A DNA stretch of 60,596 nt from Chlorobium sp. GTDB taxonomy: Bacteria; Bacteroidota; Chlorobiia; Chlorobiales; Chlorobiaceae. Under the pieces are notes generated by a model. That model did no database searches and was not told where the DNA came from. It saw nothing but the letters and a program-made list of their open reading frames with translations. The position numbers and the translations under genes were made by a program. The stretch spans positions 1 to 60,596 of the forward strand of contig JABMPC010000013.1 of NCBI GenBank assembly GCA_013203905.1, read 5' to 3'. Positions 18,090 through 26,901 of the stretch are shown here, piece by piece; within the stretch, counting starts at the first letter, position 1, and every line of letters starts with the position of its first letter.

Positions 18090-18317
18090 TTATTTGTTGC
18101 CGCCGATTGATGAAGAGACGCTCTGCAGAGCCTGATTGACAGCATTCATAACATTGCCCGCAAGGTCGGTCATGGTTTTGCCGAGAGGAGCGACCATTTC
18201 CGATGCGGTATTGATGCCGCTGTTGAGCATGTCAACCTGCTGCTGTCCAAGTTTTCCGACAGTTTCAAGAAGGCTGTTGACTGCGCCTGCGAAGTCGTTG
18301 CTGGTTTCGTTTGCCAT
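18090..18317 (-). CDS. csmB: chlorosome envelope protein, CsmB/CsmF family
   Basis: 75 residues from the ATG giving MANETSNDFAGAVNS, equal to the usual CsmB length. An in-frame ATG 72 bp upstream (18389) would add a polar segment not found in the family. The sequence is two amphipathic, mildly hydrophobic helices (VNSLLETVGKLGQQQVDMLN and PLGKTMTDLAGNVMNAVNQA) as in CsmB, the second most abundant protein of the chlorosome monolayer envelope. CsmF is a paralogue and cannot be excluded. It precedes csmE, with a terminator between. Confidence 0.82.
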   Translation of the reverse strand: MANETSNDFAGAVNSLLETVGKLGQQQVDMLNSGINTASEMVAPLGKTMTDLAGNVMNAVNQALQSVSSSIGGNK

Positions 18318-18396
18318 GGTAGTTGTTTGTTTTGTTTGAGTAAAAACGGTTACATCGGCTTGAATGCTTTCCCGGCAATTGGTCGCCATTGCCCGA

Positions 18397-18428
18397 ACTT
18401 ATTTTTTTTAAAGTAAAAAAAAATAAGT
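18397..18428. promoter_or_regulatory. perfect 13-bp AT-rich inverted repeat upstream of csmB
   Basis: ACTTATTTTTTTT (18397-18409) and its exact complement AAAAAAAATAAGT (18416-18428) flank a 6-nt centre, 80-110 bp upstream of the csmB start. A -35-like TTGACT on the minus strand (18431-18426) overlaps one arm. It may be a protein-binding or DNA-structure element in the csmB promoter; no clear -10 could be assigned. Confidence 0.55.
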
Positions 18429-18483
18429 CAAGCGCCAAGCGCAACATACTTTGTTCCACCGCAGCTTGTTCTTCCGGAGGCGG

Positions 18484-18600
18484 TTATCGGTTTTGCTTCT
18501 CTTTGCCGATAAACTTGTTCAGCATGAAGACGATGACGATTCCGAAAACAAAATATGCGGCCAGGGCGATAATGGCGGTGTAGTTGAACGAGGTTTCCAT
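18484..18600 (-). CDS. 38-residue single-span membrane protein
   Basis: A short frame starting METSFNYTAI and ending FIGKEKQNR, with one strongly hydrophobic helix between (about residues 9-30) and a basic C-terminus, as expected for a small N-out/C-in membrane protein. I recognise no family. It begins 17 bp after the stop of the radical SAM gene on the same strand and lies upstream of csmB, so it is probably cotranscribed with the pigment gene. The topology resembles small accessory subunits of membrane complexes, but nothing further can be claimed. Confidence 0.6.
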   Translation of the reverse strand: METSFNYTAIIALAAYFVFGIVIVFMLNKFIGKEKQNR

Positions 18601-18617
18601 TGCGGATGACTTAAGAG

Positions 18618-20046
18618 TTAAAGAATATTGAGTTTTCTGGTTTTTGGAAGCTGGTGGAGTTTTTCAAAGGATCGAAGCTGTTCGTGAAGGTTTTTTCTGA
18701 ACGCAAGGCTTGTAATGAGGTTGAGCAGCGGATAGGGATTGGTGCGGATCCGGCTGATTATTTTTTTCCATGCGTATGTTCCGTAGTAGCTCGTCATGAA
18801 TTTATGCTGGAATGCTATGGGCGGGTACTTTTTTGATTCGACAACGAGGTTGATTGCATTGTATTTGTCCCAGTCTTCATCGGTAATGAGCCCTTTTTCG
18901 CGGTATTCGCTGTACATCGTCGTTCCCGGATAGGGGGTGATGATCTGCATGATGGGCATGAAGACATTGTTTTTTCCTATGAACTTCACCAGGTCATCCA
19001 TGTCTTCGTAAGAGTCGAGGTCAGGATTGATCAGAAAGTTTCCCTGAATGTTCAGCCCCGCGCGGCGGCAGCGTTCTATTACTTCTGCTATTTTGCCCGC
19101 TGAGTTGACATGGCCTTTATTATACGCCTCAAGCGTGCTCTGCTTGATTGATTCAAATCCGACCAGTGCCATGAGGCAGCCCGCTTCCACCAGTTTTTCA
19201 ACAGTTTCGTCATCTTCAAGAAAGTTCATGCTGAAGAAAACGCTGAAGTTGATGTCGCACTCTTTGAGCAACTCAAGCGCTTCCCAGAGCCGTTTTTTGC
19301 TGATCCCAAGGTTTTCATCACAGAGCATGAACCATGGTTTGGAGTTTTTCCCGTTTTGCCGGAAAAACATCTCTTTTGCTTCTTCAATCTGCCGTTTCAG
19401 GTTTTCGGGTTTCTGGGTCCGGTAGAGTTTACCTGTGAAGTTTGGCGTGACGCAGAAAGAGCAGGTGAAGGGGCAACCCCTGGTTATGTAAATGGGAATG
19501 GATTTTGTTCCGTCAACCCTGCCCCGCTTTGAAGCAGCGGCGATTCGCCTGTAATCGATTGTAGCTATTTCTGTTACCGGCGGAAAGTCTTGTGCATTGC
19601 AGGAGGGCTTGAGTTGGTTCTTTTGGGCATCTTCGAGCAGTGTGCTCCACAGGTTTTCCGCTTCGCCGCAGACAATGGTGTCAGCGTGGGGGGCGGCTTC
19701 TTCGGGATTGAAGGAGACATGCAGTCCGCCGAGGATGACTTTCTGGCCATGCTGCCGGAACCGGTCGGCTATGTCGTAGGCTCTTGAGGCGTCAATTGTG
19801 CGGGATGTGATGGCGACAAAATCATATGTTTTGCTGTAGTCTATGGCGTCCCCGAAATGTTCATCGATGATTTCAATATGGTGTTCGGGGGGGGCTGATG
19901 CTCACAAGTACCCCAAGGGCCATGTGGAAAAGCGGCTTCTGGTTGGTTTTTGAGTCTTTTTTCCCTTTCGGGGCTATCATGAGGATGCTGAGAGGTCTTG
20001 CGGCGGAAGGGGGCATTTCCGGTGCGGTAGTGGCCATGATCGTCAT
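18618..20046 (-). pseudogene. bchQ: B12-binding/radical SAM protein, BchQ-like, frameshifted
   Basis: The minus strand encodes a BchE-type protein of about 475 residues in two frames. The first fragment (20046 to 19873, 57 aa) covers [17 protein letters not shown]. After a run of eight C (19887-19894) the reading continues only in another frame: [13 protein letters not shown], the B12-fold [14 protein letters not shown], the radical SAM cluster motif CPFTCSFC, and the rest to the stop at 18618. Seven C would restore one open frame. The cobalamin DxHxxG motif is only approximated by DEHFG. The neighbour bchV suggests BchQ, the C-8(2) methyltransferase of BChl c/d/e side chains; BchR or BciD are alternatives. 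It may be a true mutation, phase variation or a sequencing error. Confidence 0.78.
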
Positions 20047-20129
20047 CAATTGGAATTATACGGCTGATGTGTTTGCCCTCTTTTGATCTGTAGAATGTTT
20101 TCTATTGAAGCCTCTTTGTTGCAAATATA

Positions 20130-20158
20130 GTAAATTATTTACCTCACTGTTCCGGAAC
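20130..20158. promoter_or_regulatory. two palindromes in the divergent bchQ-bchV promoter region
   Basis: GTAAATTATTTAC (20130-20142; 6-bp arms with one central base) and GTTCCGGAAC (20149-20158; perfect 10-bp palindrome) lie 6 bp apart in the 211-bp gap between the divergent genes. Dyad symmetry and position suggest operator sites that could control both directions. The regulator is unknown. Confidence 0.45.
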
Positions 20159-20257
20159 GGCCGGCTCTTTTTCAAGCAAGGGAGCTTGTCGGCTGCTGAT
20201 TAGTTCCTATATTAAGGGGTTTTTGGAGGTTTTCTCAATCATCAGTTGCTACACCAT

Positions 20258-20731
20258 ATGCCCCGTTACACTCCCGATCAGCTTGCCAGAAGGAACGCTT
20301 CCATCTGGACCGATGTCCAGCTGATTCTTGCGCCGATACAGTTTGTTGTTTTCCTTCTTGGAGTCGGCGTAACGGCTCTCTATGCAATGGACAGCACCCT
20401 CTTCAGCTTTTACTGGGTCAGCGTTGCAATCTTGTTCAAGTCGTTTCTTTTCGGTCTGCTCTTTGTGACAGGCGCATACTTTGAGAAGGAGATATTCGAT
20501 AAGTGGGTTTTTTCAAAAGAGTTCCTGTGGGAGGATATTGGCAGTGTTTTGGCGGCGGCTTTTCACCTGCTCTATTTTGTTCTTGCCTTCATGGGTGTTT
20601 CCGAGGATATCCTTGTCAAAGAGGCATTTCTTGCATATTTCACCTATGTACTCAATGCCATGCAGTATCTGGTGCGGATTATTCTGGAAAAGCTCCATGA
20701 GCGCCGTATGAAAACTGCGGAAGGTAGTTGA
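20258..20731 (+). CDS. bchV: 3-vinyl (bacterio)chlorophyllide hydratase, BchF/BchV family
   Basis: 157 residues from ATG 20258 ([17 protein letters not shown]). The BchF signature is clear: [18 protein letters not shown], then [34 protein letters not shown] and [19 protein letters not shown]. Three or four membrane helices. The enzyme hydrates the C-3 vinyl group to 3-(1-hydroxyethyl), needed for BChl c/d/e self-assembly in chlorosomes. Green sulfur bacteria have two paralogues; bchF usually lies with bchXYZ-type genes. In Chlorobaculum tepidum bchV is next to bchQ, as here with the BchQ-like gene, hence the bchV call. BchF or the BChl e-associated BchF3 remain possible. Confidence 0.8.
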   Translation: MPRYTPDQLARRNASIWTDVQLILAPIQFVVFLLGVGVTALYAMDSTLFSFYWVSVAILFKSFLFGLLFVTGAYFEKEIFDKWVFSKEFLWEDIGSVLAAAFHLLYFVLAFMGVSEDILVKEAFLAYFTYVLNAMQYLVRIILEKLHERRMKTAEGS

Positions 20732-20789
20732 ACGGGTGTTTTGGAGGAGTGAGGCGTTTTTTTGAAATGCAGGGTAAACTGAATCATAT

Positions 20790-21005
20790 ATGCTTGTCGG
20801 AAATTTCAAGAGCCTTTGGAACAGGGCGGTTTTTGGTGTCGGGCTGGGGTGGCTGGTGCTTGTTTTCCTGATATGGCAGTCGGGTCAGCTTGAAACCTCT
20901 GCAGATCGGGCTGTGTTTGCGGCTGTACTTGTTGCCGGGTTTCTTGTGACCTACATTTTCGGGTTTATTCTTGAGGCGCGCTACAACAAAAAAAAGCTGT
21001 CATGA
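20790..21005 (+). CDS. 71-residue two-helix membrane protein
   Basis: Two hydrophobic segments (about residues 13-29 and 40-61) joined by a short polar loop (QSGQLETSADRA), with a basic C-terminus (ARYNKKKLS): a helical hairpin. No family recognised. It follows bchV after 58 bp, and its stop overlaps the start codon of the SDR gene by 4 bp, so it is translationally coupled to the SDR and probably serves it or bchV, for instance as a membrane anchor. That link is inference. Confidence 0.7.
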   Translation: MLVGNFKSLWNRAVFGVGLGWLVLVFLIWQSGQLETSADRAVFAAVLVAGFLVTYIFGFILEARYNKKKLS

Positions 21006-21781
21006 TCACTGTTGTTATTACAGGAAGCAGTAAAGGGATCGGTTTCGGGCTTGCCAAAGCCTTTCTTGCTGCCGGTTGCAATGTGACTGTAAGCTGTCAT
21101 GATGCTGAAGGGCTTCGGGCGGCAGAAACGGAACTGACTGCGGCCGGCTTTGGGGAGCGTTGTCTTTTTGTTCTGTGCGATGTCGTTCTTGTTGATGATG
21201 TTGAGTCGCTGTGGCGGAAGTCTGCCGCCAAGTTCGATCGAATTGATATTTGGATCAACAACGCCGCTTCAGCTCATCGGATGGTGCCGTTATGGAAGCT
21301 GGATCATGATGAGATTGCAGGAACGGTTGATGTCAATGTTACAGGAACCCTCAATGGTTCCTATGTGGCCATGCGAAACATGATTGTTCAGGGTGGCGGG
21401 CATATATACAATATGGATGGTATGGGGCTGGATGGGAGCATTCTTGAGGGGATGGGGATTTTCGGAGCAGCCAATGCGGCAGTATCCTGTGTTTCCCGTT
21501 CACTCATTGAAGATGCCCGAAACACAACTGTCAAAGTCAGTACGATTGTGCCCGGTCTCATCCGGACGGCTCTTCAGGCAGATACGATAGGGGCAACGAC
21601 GCAGGGTCGAGTGCTGCTTGCCATGTTCGGTGAGGATGTGCTTTCCGCCACGGCTGACATGGCGGCGAGGATTCTGCGCAACCGGACTCATGGCAGCTGC
21701 ATCAACAGGATGACGCCTCCGGATATGATCGGTAAGGTTGTCGGCGCGCCGCTGCGGATGCTGTTGAGGCGGAAAGGGTGA
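21002..21781 (+). CDS. chlorophyll b reductase (NYC1/NOL)-like SDR lacking catalytic Tyr and Lys
   Basis: 259 residues, short-chain dehydrogenase/reductase fold. The nucleotide site is intact (VVITGSSKGIGFGLA; CDVVLVDDV), and the family-specific pieces DIWINNAAS, GGHIYNMDGMG and a C-terminal NRMTPPDM match plant NYC1/NOL chlorophyll b reductases, which reduce the 7-formyl group. The active-site YxxxK is replaced: aligned from NMDG, Tyr becomes Phe154 and Lys becomes Asn158 (GIFGAANAAVS). The protein is therefore unlikely to be a normal reductase and may bind a pigment or cofactor. It sits in the bchV operon, which supports a (bacterio)chlorophyll-related role. Confidence 0.8.
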   Translation: MITVVITGSSKGIGFGLAKAFLAAGCNVTVSCHDAEGLRAAETELTAAGFGERCLFVLCDVVLVDDVESLWRKSAAKFDRIDIWINNAASAHRMVPLWKLDHDEIAGTVDVNVTGTLNGSYVAMRNMIVQGGGHIYNMDGMGLDGSILEGMGIFGAANAAVSCVSRSLIEDARNTTVKVSTIVPGLIRTALQADTIGATTQGRVLLAMFGEDVLSATADMAARILRNRTHGSCINRMTPPDMIGKVVGAPLRMLLRRKG

Positions 21782-21940
21782 CATAGGTGTTGTTTTAATC
21801 GGTTTTTTGCATATAATTTATATATAAATCAATCTCCCCCATTGCCTGAAGTGCTATGATGCAATAGTTCTGGCAGTAGTGGAGATGATACCGCGCAGTT
21901 CTCCTGAAGTTTCGTTGCGCCTACGCCTTCTTCACCTTTG

Positions 21941-24532
21941 ATGACCAAACAAAAGCCTACATATGAGGAGCTGGAAGAGCGGATTGCTTTTCTTGAGCAG
22001 CAGGCGATAAAAAGTCGCGTGATAGAGCAGGAGCTGCTTGAAAAGCAGGCACTGCTCAGGGGTCAGAACCTCACCCTTGTCAGAAAGTCCATTGAGCTGT
22101 CTGATGTGAAGCTGCAGCGTGAAGAGGCGCTTCTCTCTCTTCGAACCAGTGAAAATACCCTTGCCTCCATTCTTGCCAACAGCCCCGATACCATTGTGGC
22201 TGTTGATGCCGATTACTGTGTCATATATGTCAACCGCTCGTTGCCGGGCTGCACCAAGCCTTTGATGGTTGGGGGTTCGTTCTGTGAGCAAATGAGCAGT
22301 GAGGGTCGGGAGCTGTACAGAGAGACGATTCGTCGCGTTTTTGCTTCAGGACAGGCTACTTCTCTTGAGTGGAAAGTTATGGTTCCCGGTGGGGGGGCAG
22401 TTGAGGTTGAGTCGCGCATCGGGCCGTCGTTTCACGATGGCAATGTTACCTCGGTCGTGATTCTTACTTCTGATATTTCGGCCCGCAAGCAGCTGGAGCG
22501 AGATCTGCAGCAGTCGTTTGATGAGCTTGAGGAGTCCAACAGACGCCTTGAGGATTCGGTGCTCAAAACAGAGCAGATGGCTGTGGAGGCCCGTGATGCA
22601 AGTGTGGCAAAGAGTCAGTTTCTTGCCAATATGAGCCATGAGATACGAACTCCCATGAACGGCGTGGTTGGCATGGCGGATCTGCTTTTGGAAACAGGGC
22701 TGGACAGTGAACAGCGGAAGTATGCGCAGACCATCATCAGAAGCGCGAGAAACCTGATGAACATAATCAATGATATTCTGGATTTTTCAAAAATAGAGGC
22801 TAACCGTTTTGAGCTGGAGCACTCTGCTTTTGAACTTTGTGAGCTGCTTTTGGAGATAAGCGGCATTCTTGGCATTGAGGCTCATGAATCCCGTCTGGAA
22901 TTGAGTGTTCATGTCGCTCCTGAAATTCCAACTTCGCTGAAGGGCGATTCCGGAAGAATCCGCCAGATTCTTGTCAATCTTCTGGGCAATGCATTAAAGT
23001 TTACTCCGGCTGGCGGCGAGGTGGGGCTGAAGTTGGTGCTGCAGCAGGAGACGGATCGTTTTGTGGTGGTTCAGTTCAGTGTTTTTGATACAGGGATCGG
23101 TATTCCTCCGGAGCAGGTTGATTCCATTTTCGAGCCTTTTGCCCAGGCGGATGGTTCAACAGCAAGGAAATATGGAGGTACGGGGCTTGGCCTGTCCATT
23201 TCCAACCATCTTGCCACCCGGATGGGGGGGCGGATCAATGTGGAGAGTCATCCTGGGCAGGGCTCCGTATTCTCGTTCGATATTGTGCTGGAAAAGCAGC
23301 CCGTCCAGAATGTACCGCGCTCTCTTGCAATGAAATATGATGTTCTGCTGGCCTGCTGGTCGGATGTTCTTGCCGGCTCGCTCAAGGATACTCTGGGGTT
23401 GTGGGGGTGTGGCAGCAGGAGGGTTAAAGACCCTTCCGAGGTTCCCGATATTCTCCAGCAGTCCGGCTCCGACGAACGGTCTGTTCTGCTTCTGGACATG
23501 CGATGCTTTGGTCTGGAGGGCGAAGGGCTGATTGATTATATTGCTTCTCTGAAAGAGTTTACGGGTTTGCGTGTTGTTCTGCTTGTCCCCATTGGAAGCC
23601 GGAAAGAGCAGTTTGCCGGGATGAGTGAGGGCAACTTGCTCTTTGTTGAAAAACCTGTCCAGCGGGACGAGCTTTTCATCATGCTTTCCAGAACGATTGG
23701 GGAGGAACCGGTCAGTCGTGCAGCAATTGAGCCGGCTTCTTCTGTGCCGACAGCGAACTATACTGCAGGACTTGCCATTCTTATTGTCGAAGACAGTCTT
23801 GTCAACCAGCATGTTGCGGTGGCGATGCTCCAGAAACTCGGCTGTGAACCTGATGTTGCATCCCGCGGCAGTGAGGCTTTGGAGCTTATGCGGCAGAAGT
23901 CGTATGATCTTGTTTTCATGGACTGCCAGATGCCGGAAATGGATGGATATGAAGCAACGCGCAGGATTCGCTCATCCAGTGGCATGAAGAGTTCGCGGAA
24001 TATTCCTGTTGTGGCGATGACCGCCAATGTGATGAAGGGGGATCGGGAGCGGTGCATTGCGTCCGGTATGGATGATTATATTGGAAAACCGCTGCAGAAA
24101 TCGGATTTCAGGACGATTCTCAGCCGTTATTTCCCTTTGTGGGATGGTGGCGGGGTATCTGCTGCTGAGGAGAGTGCGGCGTCGTGTACGGAAGAGGTTT
24201 TTCTTCTTGACGATGTGCTTCAGCGCCTGCAGAATGACCGTGAGATAGTCCGTATCATAGTCCGCCAGTTTTTGGAGGAGTCGGCTGAGCAGATTGCCTC
24301 GATTGTCACTTCGGCCCGTCAGAGTGATCTGGCCCGTTTTCGCCTGCTTGTTCATACCCTGAAGGGGGCTGCCTCTACGGTGGGTGCTGCTCAGCTCTCG
24401 CGGTACGCGGCCCGGCTTGAGGAGGCGGAGCGCATCAAGGATATGGCTCTGGTCGGGGAACTCCTCGGGAATTTACATGACCGGTTTCTCGTTTTCAAAC
24501 AGGAGGTTGCCAGAACCGGCTGGCTGTCCTGA
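21941..24532 (+). CDS. hybrid sensor histidine kinase with PAS, two receivers and HPt domain
   Basis: 864 residues from ATG 21941, no membrane segment, so cytoplasmic. Order: N-terminal coiled coil (1-65), PAS domain (about 70-185), coiled-coil linker, HisKA with [11 protein letters not shown] (His233), HATPase_c ([12 protein letters not shown]), a first, degenerate receiver (LLLDMR, lacking the N-terminal acidic pair), a second canonical receiver ([10 protein letters not shown]; Asp661 in [14 protein letters not shown]) and a C-terminal HPt (HTLKGAAS, His805). This is the BarA/ArcB-like phosphorelay layout. No response regulator is adjacent. It follows the SDR gene after 159 bp, so it may or may not belong to the bchV operon. 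The PAS ligand is unknown. Confidence 0.92.
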   Translation: MTKQKPTYEELEERIAFLEQQAIKSRVIEQELLEKQALLRGQNLTLVRKSIELSDVKLQREEALLSLRTSENTLASILANSPDTIVAVDADYCVIYVNRSLPGCTKPLMVGGSFCEQMSSEGRELYRETIRRVFASGQATSLEWKVMVPGGGAVEVESRIGPSFHDGNVTSVVILTSDISARKQLERDLQQSFDELEESNRRLEDSVLKTEQMAVEARDASVAKSQFLANMSHEIRTPMNGVVGMADLLLETGLDSEQRKYAQTIIRSARNLMNIINDILDFSKIEANRFELEHSAFELCELLLEISGILGIEAHESRLELSVHVAPEIPTSLKGDSGRIRQILVNLLGNALKFTPAGGEVGLKLVLQQETDRFVVVQFSVFDTGIGIPPEQVDSIFEPFAQADGSTARKYGGTGLGLSISNHLATRMGGRINVESHPGQGSVFSFDIVLEKQPVQNVPRSLAMKYDVLLACWSDVLAGSLKDTLGLWGCGSRRVKDPSEVPDILQQSGSDERSVLLLDMRCFGLEGEGLIDYIASLKEFTGLRVVLLVPIGSRKEQFAGMSEGNLLFVEKPVQRDELFIMLSRTIGEEPVSRAAIEPASSVPTANYTAGLAILIVEDSLVNQHVAVAMLQKLGCEPDVASRGSEALELMRQKSYDLVFMDCQMPEMDGYEATRRIRSSSGMKSSRNIPVVAMTANVMKGDRERCIASGMDDYIGKPLQKSDFRTILSRYFPLWDGGGVSAAEESAASCTEEVFLLDDVLQRLQNDREIVRIIVRQFLEESAEQIASIVTSARQSDLARFRLLVHTLKGAASTVGAAQLSRYAARLEEAERIKDMALVGELLGNLHDRFLVFKQEVARTGWLS

Positions 24533-24559
24533 TGGTTCGTTAATTACATTTGACTTCTT

Positions 24560-25459
24560 ATGCAGGCAGGTTTTATAGGTCTTGGTAAAATGGGTTACAA
24601 TATGGCCCTGCAACTCCTTGAGCATGGTCATGAGCTTGTGGTGTTCGACCTGTCTGAAGAGGCGGTAAGCCGTATGGAGGAGGCCGGTGCCATTCCGGCG
24701 GATTCAGTCGCTCTTCTTGCCTCAAGGCTGTCGCCACCGCGCGTGATATGGCTGATGGTGCCGGCAGGTGATGCCGTTGATGCGACGATTCGGGATCTGC
24801 TTCCGCAGCTTCAGCAGGGAGATATTGTTATTGATGGGGGCAATTCGCGGTATCAGGATTCCCGGCGCCGGGCTGAGGAGCTGGCTGGTGGGGGTATAGG
24901 GTTCCTTGATGTGGGGACCAGCGGAGGCCTTGAGGGGGCCCGTCATGGTGCGTGTACTATGGTTGGGGGTGAGAAGGAGGCCTATCTGGCAATAGAACCG
25001 CTGCTTCGGGATCTCTGTGTTCCTGACGGTTATGGGTATATGGGCTCTTCAGGGGCTGGCCATTATGCGAAGATGGTGCATAATGGTATAGAGTACGGTA
25101 TGATGCAGGCTATCGGTGAGGGGTTCGAGCTTATGCAGGCGGGAGAGTTCGGTTTTGATATGGAGGAGGTGTCAAAAGTGTGGGCGAACGGGTCGGTAAT
25201 TCGCTCCTGGCTTATGGAACTTGCCCGTCAGGCATTTCAGAAAGACGGAAGTCTCGGCTATCTGGACGGCGCAATAGCTGATTCAGGAGAGGGTCGCTGG
25301 ACGGTGGAGGCTGCGCTTGAGCGGGATGTTTCCGTCCCTGTCATTGCATCGGCTCTTTTCCGGCGCTACCGTTCGCGTTCGGATAACAATTTTTCTGACC
25401 GTGTGGTCGCTGCGCTTCGTCATGAGTTTGGCGGCCATGGTTTCCACCCCCCTCAATAA
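24560..25459 (+). CDS. gnd: 6-phosphogluconate dehydrogenase, decarboxylating (short YqeC type)
   Basis: 299 residues: the short form of Gnd found in many bacteria, which is often NAD-linked. N-terminal fold [20 protein letters not shown]; substrate motifs [25 protein letters not shown] and [14 protein letters not shown] (with the catalytic Lys and His-Asn); [18 protein letters not shown] near the end. It oxidises and decarboxylates 6-phosphogluconate to ribulose 5-phosphate with reduction of NAD(P)+. The zwf gene follows after 17 bp, making an operon for the oxidative pentose phosphate route. Confidence 0.93.
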   Translation: MQAGFIGLGKMGYNMALQLLEHGHELVVFDLSEEAVSRMEEAGAIPADSVALLASRLSPPRVIWLMVPAGDAVDATIRDLLPQLQQGDIVIDGGNSRYQDSRRRAEELAGGGIGFLDVGTSGGLEGARHGACTMVGGEKEAYLAIEPLLRDLCVPDGYGYMGSSGAGHYAKMVHNGIEYGMMQAIGEGFELMQAGEFGFDMEEVSKVWANGSVIRSWLMELARQAFQKDGSLGYLDGAIADSGEGRWTVEAALERDVSVPVIASALFRRYRSRSDNNFSDRVVAALRHEFGGHGFHPPQ

Positions 25460-25476
25460 TAGAGAGAGGTAGTTTC

Positions 25477-26901
25477 ATGTATCAAAAGCCTGATAATTTC
25501 ACTATTGTCATTTTCGGTGCCACTGGCGACCTCGCAGCGAGAAAACTCTTTCCTTCCATTTTTGAACTTGCAGGGTTTAATCATCTGCCCGATGAGTTCA
25601 GGATTATCGGTACGGGAAGACGGGAGCTCTCCCATAGGGATTTCCGTGAGATGGTGGCCCGTTCACTCGCCCATGTGGCGGATGAAAATGGCCGCCTCAA
25701 GGACTTTCTCAGCAGTCTTTTTTATGTCCGTCTGGATATTGAGGAGCCGGAAGGCTATTATCGTCTCCATGGGGAGATTATGGCCGCCGAGGGTCAGCCG
25801 GGAGTGTGCGCCAATATTCTCTTTTATCTTGCCGTTGCCCCCGCTCTTGCTCCCGCTATTGTCGTGAATCTGGCGTCGGCCGGGCTTGGTGAAAAAAATG
25901 TTGACTGCGGAGGGTGGAGGAAAATCATTATTGAGAAGCCCTACGGGGTAAACCTTCCGAGTGCCCGCGAGATGAACAGGGCTATTGGCAGCGTGTTCAG
26001 TGAGGAGAGCATTTTCCGCATTGACCACTATCTCGGAAAGGAGACGGTGCAGAATATTCTTGTGTTCCGGTTTTCCAATGGAATTTTTGAGCCGATATGG
26101 AACCGCCATTACATTGCCGATGTCCGTATCACTATAGCTGAGGATTTCGGGATTCGTGACCGTGGTGCGTTTTATGAGGAAGTTGGTCTCTTGCGCGACA
26201 TTATGCAGAACCATGCCCTGCAGCTGCTGGTTTCGGTGGCAATGGAGCCTCCTGTTGATCTTTCAGCTGATGGTGTGCGTGACGAAAAAGCAAAGGTTCT
26301 TCGCTCAATCCGCCGCCACAAGCCCCAAGACGCCGGAAGCTCCATTGTGCTTGGACAGTATGAGGGGTACCTGAATGAAAAGAATGTCGCCCCGGATTCA
26401 AGGGTTGAGACCTTTGCCGCAGTGAAGTTTTTTGTGGATAACTGGCGTTGGAAGGGGGTCCCGTTTTATGTTCGGGCCGGGAAAAATCTGGAAAAGAGCC
26501 TCACGGAAATTGTTGTTTCTTTCAAGTGTCCGCCCCAGAACTTTTTCGGTAATGGCGACGGCTGCAGCTATACGGCCAATCAGGTGATCATGCAGATTCA
26601 GCCCGAAGAAACCATCGCCTTGCGCTTTGGTGCCAAACGGCCGGGGGAGGATGTGGTGACTGACCCTGTTTTCATGAAGTTTGATTACCGCGATGCCTAT
26701 CCCGGTGAGGGGATGACCCCCTACCGCCGTCTCTTGCTTGATGCCATGGCTGGCGACAGAATGAACTTTATCCGGCAGGACAGTGTGGAGTACTCGTGGG
26801 CGGTTATTGACGCCATCCGTGAGGCCGTGGATGGCAACCGTCCTGAGCCCTATCCGCCCCATTCGAGAGGGCCGGAGTCAGCAGATTGGATGAATGGATG
26901 A
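25477..26901 (+). CDS. zwf: glucose-6-phosphate 1-dehydrogenase
   Basis: 474 residues, the normal length. Nucleotide-binding GxxGDLA is seen as [20 protein letters not shown]; the active-site motif [13 protein letters not shown] lies about residue 180, with [14 protein letters not shown] before it. The C-terminal beta+alpha domain contains [20 protein letters not shown]. Oxidises glucose 6-phosphate to 6-phosphogluconolactone, yielding NAD(P)H. Start ATG 25477 follows a GAGAGAGG ribosome site. The 3' end overlaps the convergent pgl gene by 52 bp. Confidence 0.95.
   Translation: MYQKPDNFTIVIFGATGDLAARKLFPSIFELAGFNHLPDEFRIIGTGRRELSHRDFREMVARSLAHVADENGRLKDFLSSLFYVRLDIEEPEGYYRLHGEIMAAEGQPGVCANILFYLAVAPALAPAIVVNLASAGLGEKNVDCGGWRKIIIEKPYGVNLPSAREMNRAIGSVFSEESIFRIDHYLGKETVQNILVFRFSNGIFEPIWNRHYIADVRITIAEDFGIRDRGAFYEEVGLLRDIMQNHALQLLVSVAMEPPVDLSADGVRDEKAKVLRSIRRHKPQDAGSSIVLGQYEGYLNEKNVAPDSRVETFAAVKFFVDNWRWKGVPFYVRAGKNLEKSLTEIVVSFKCPPQNFFGNGDGCSYTANQVIMQIQPEETIALRFGAKRPGEDVVTDPVFMKFDYRDAYPGEGMTPYRRLLLDAMAGDRMNFIRQDSVEYSWAVIDAIREAVDGNRPEPYPPHSRGPESADWMNG

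Noticed and set aside
18618-20046. BciD (BChl e formyl-forming radical SAM) as the identity of the frameshifted gene
   Set aside because: The protein has a BchE/BchQ-type N-terminal B12-like domain and lies beside a BchV-type hydratase; BciD is kept only as an alternative.
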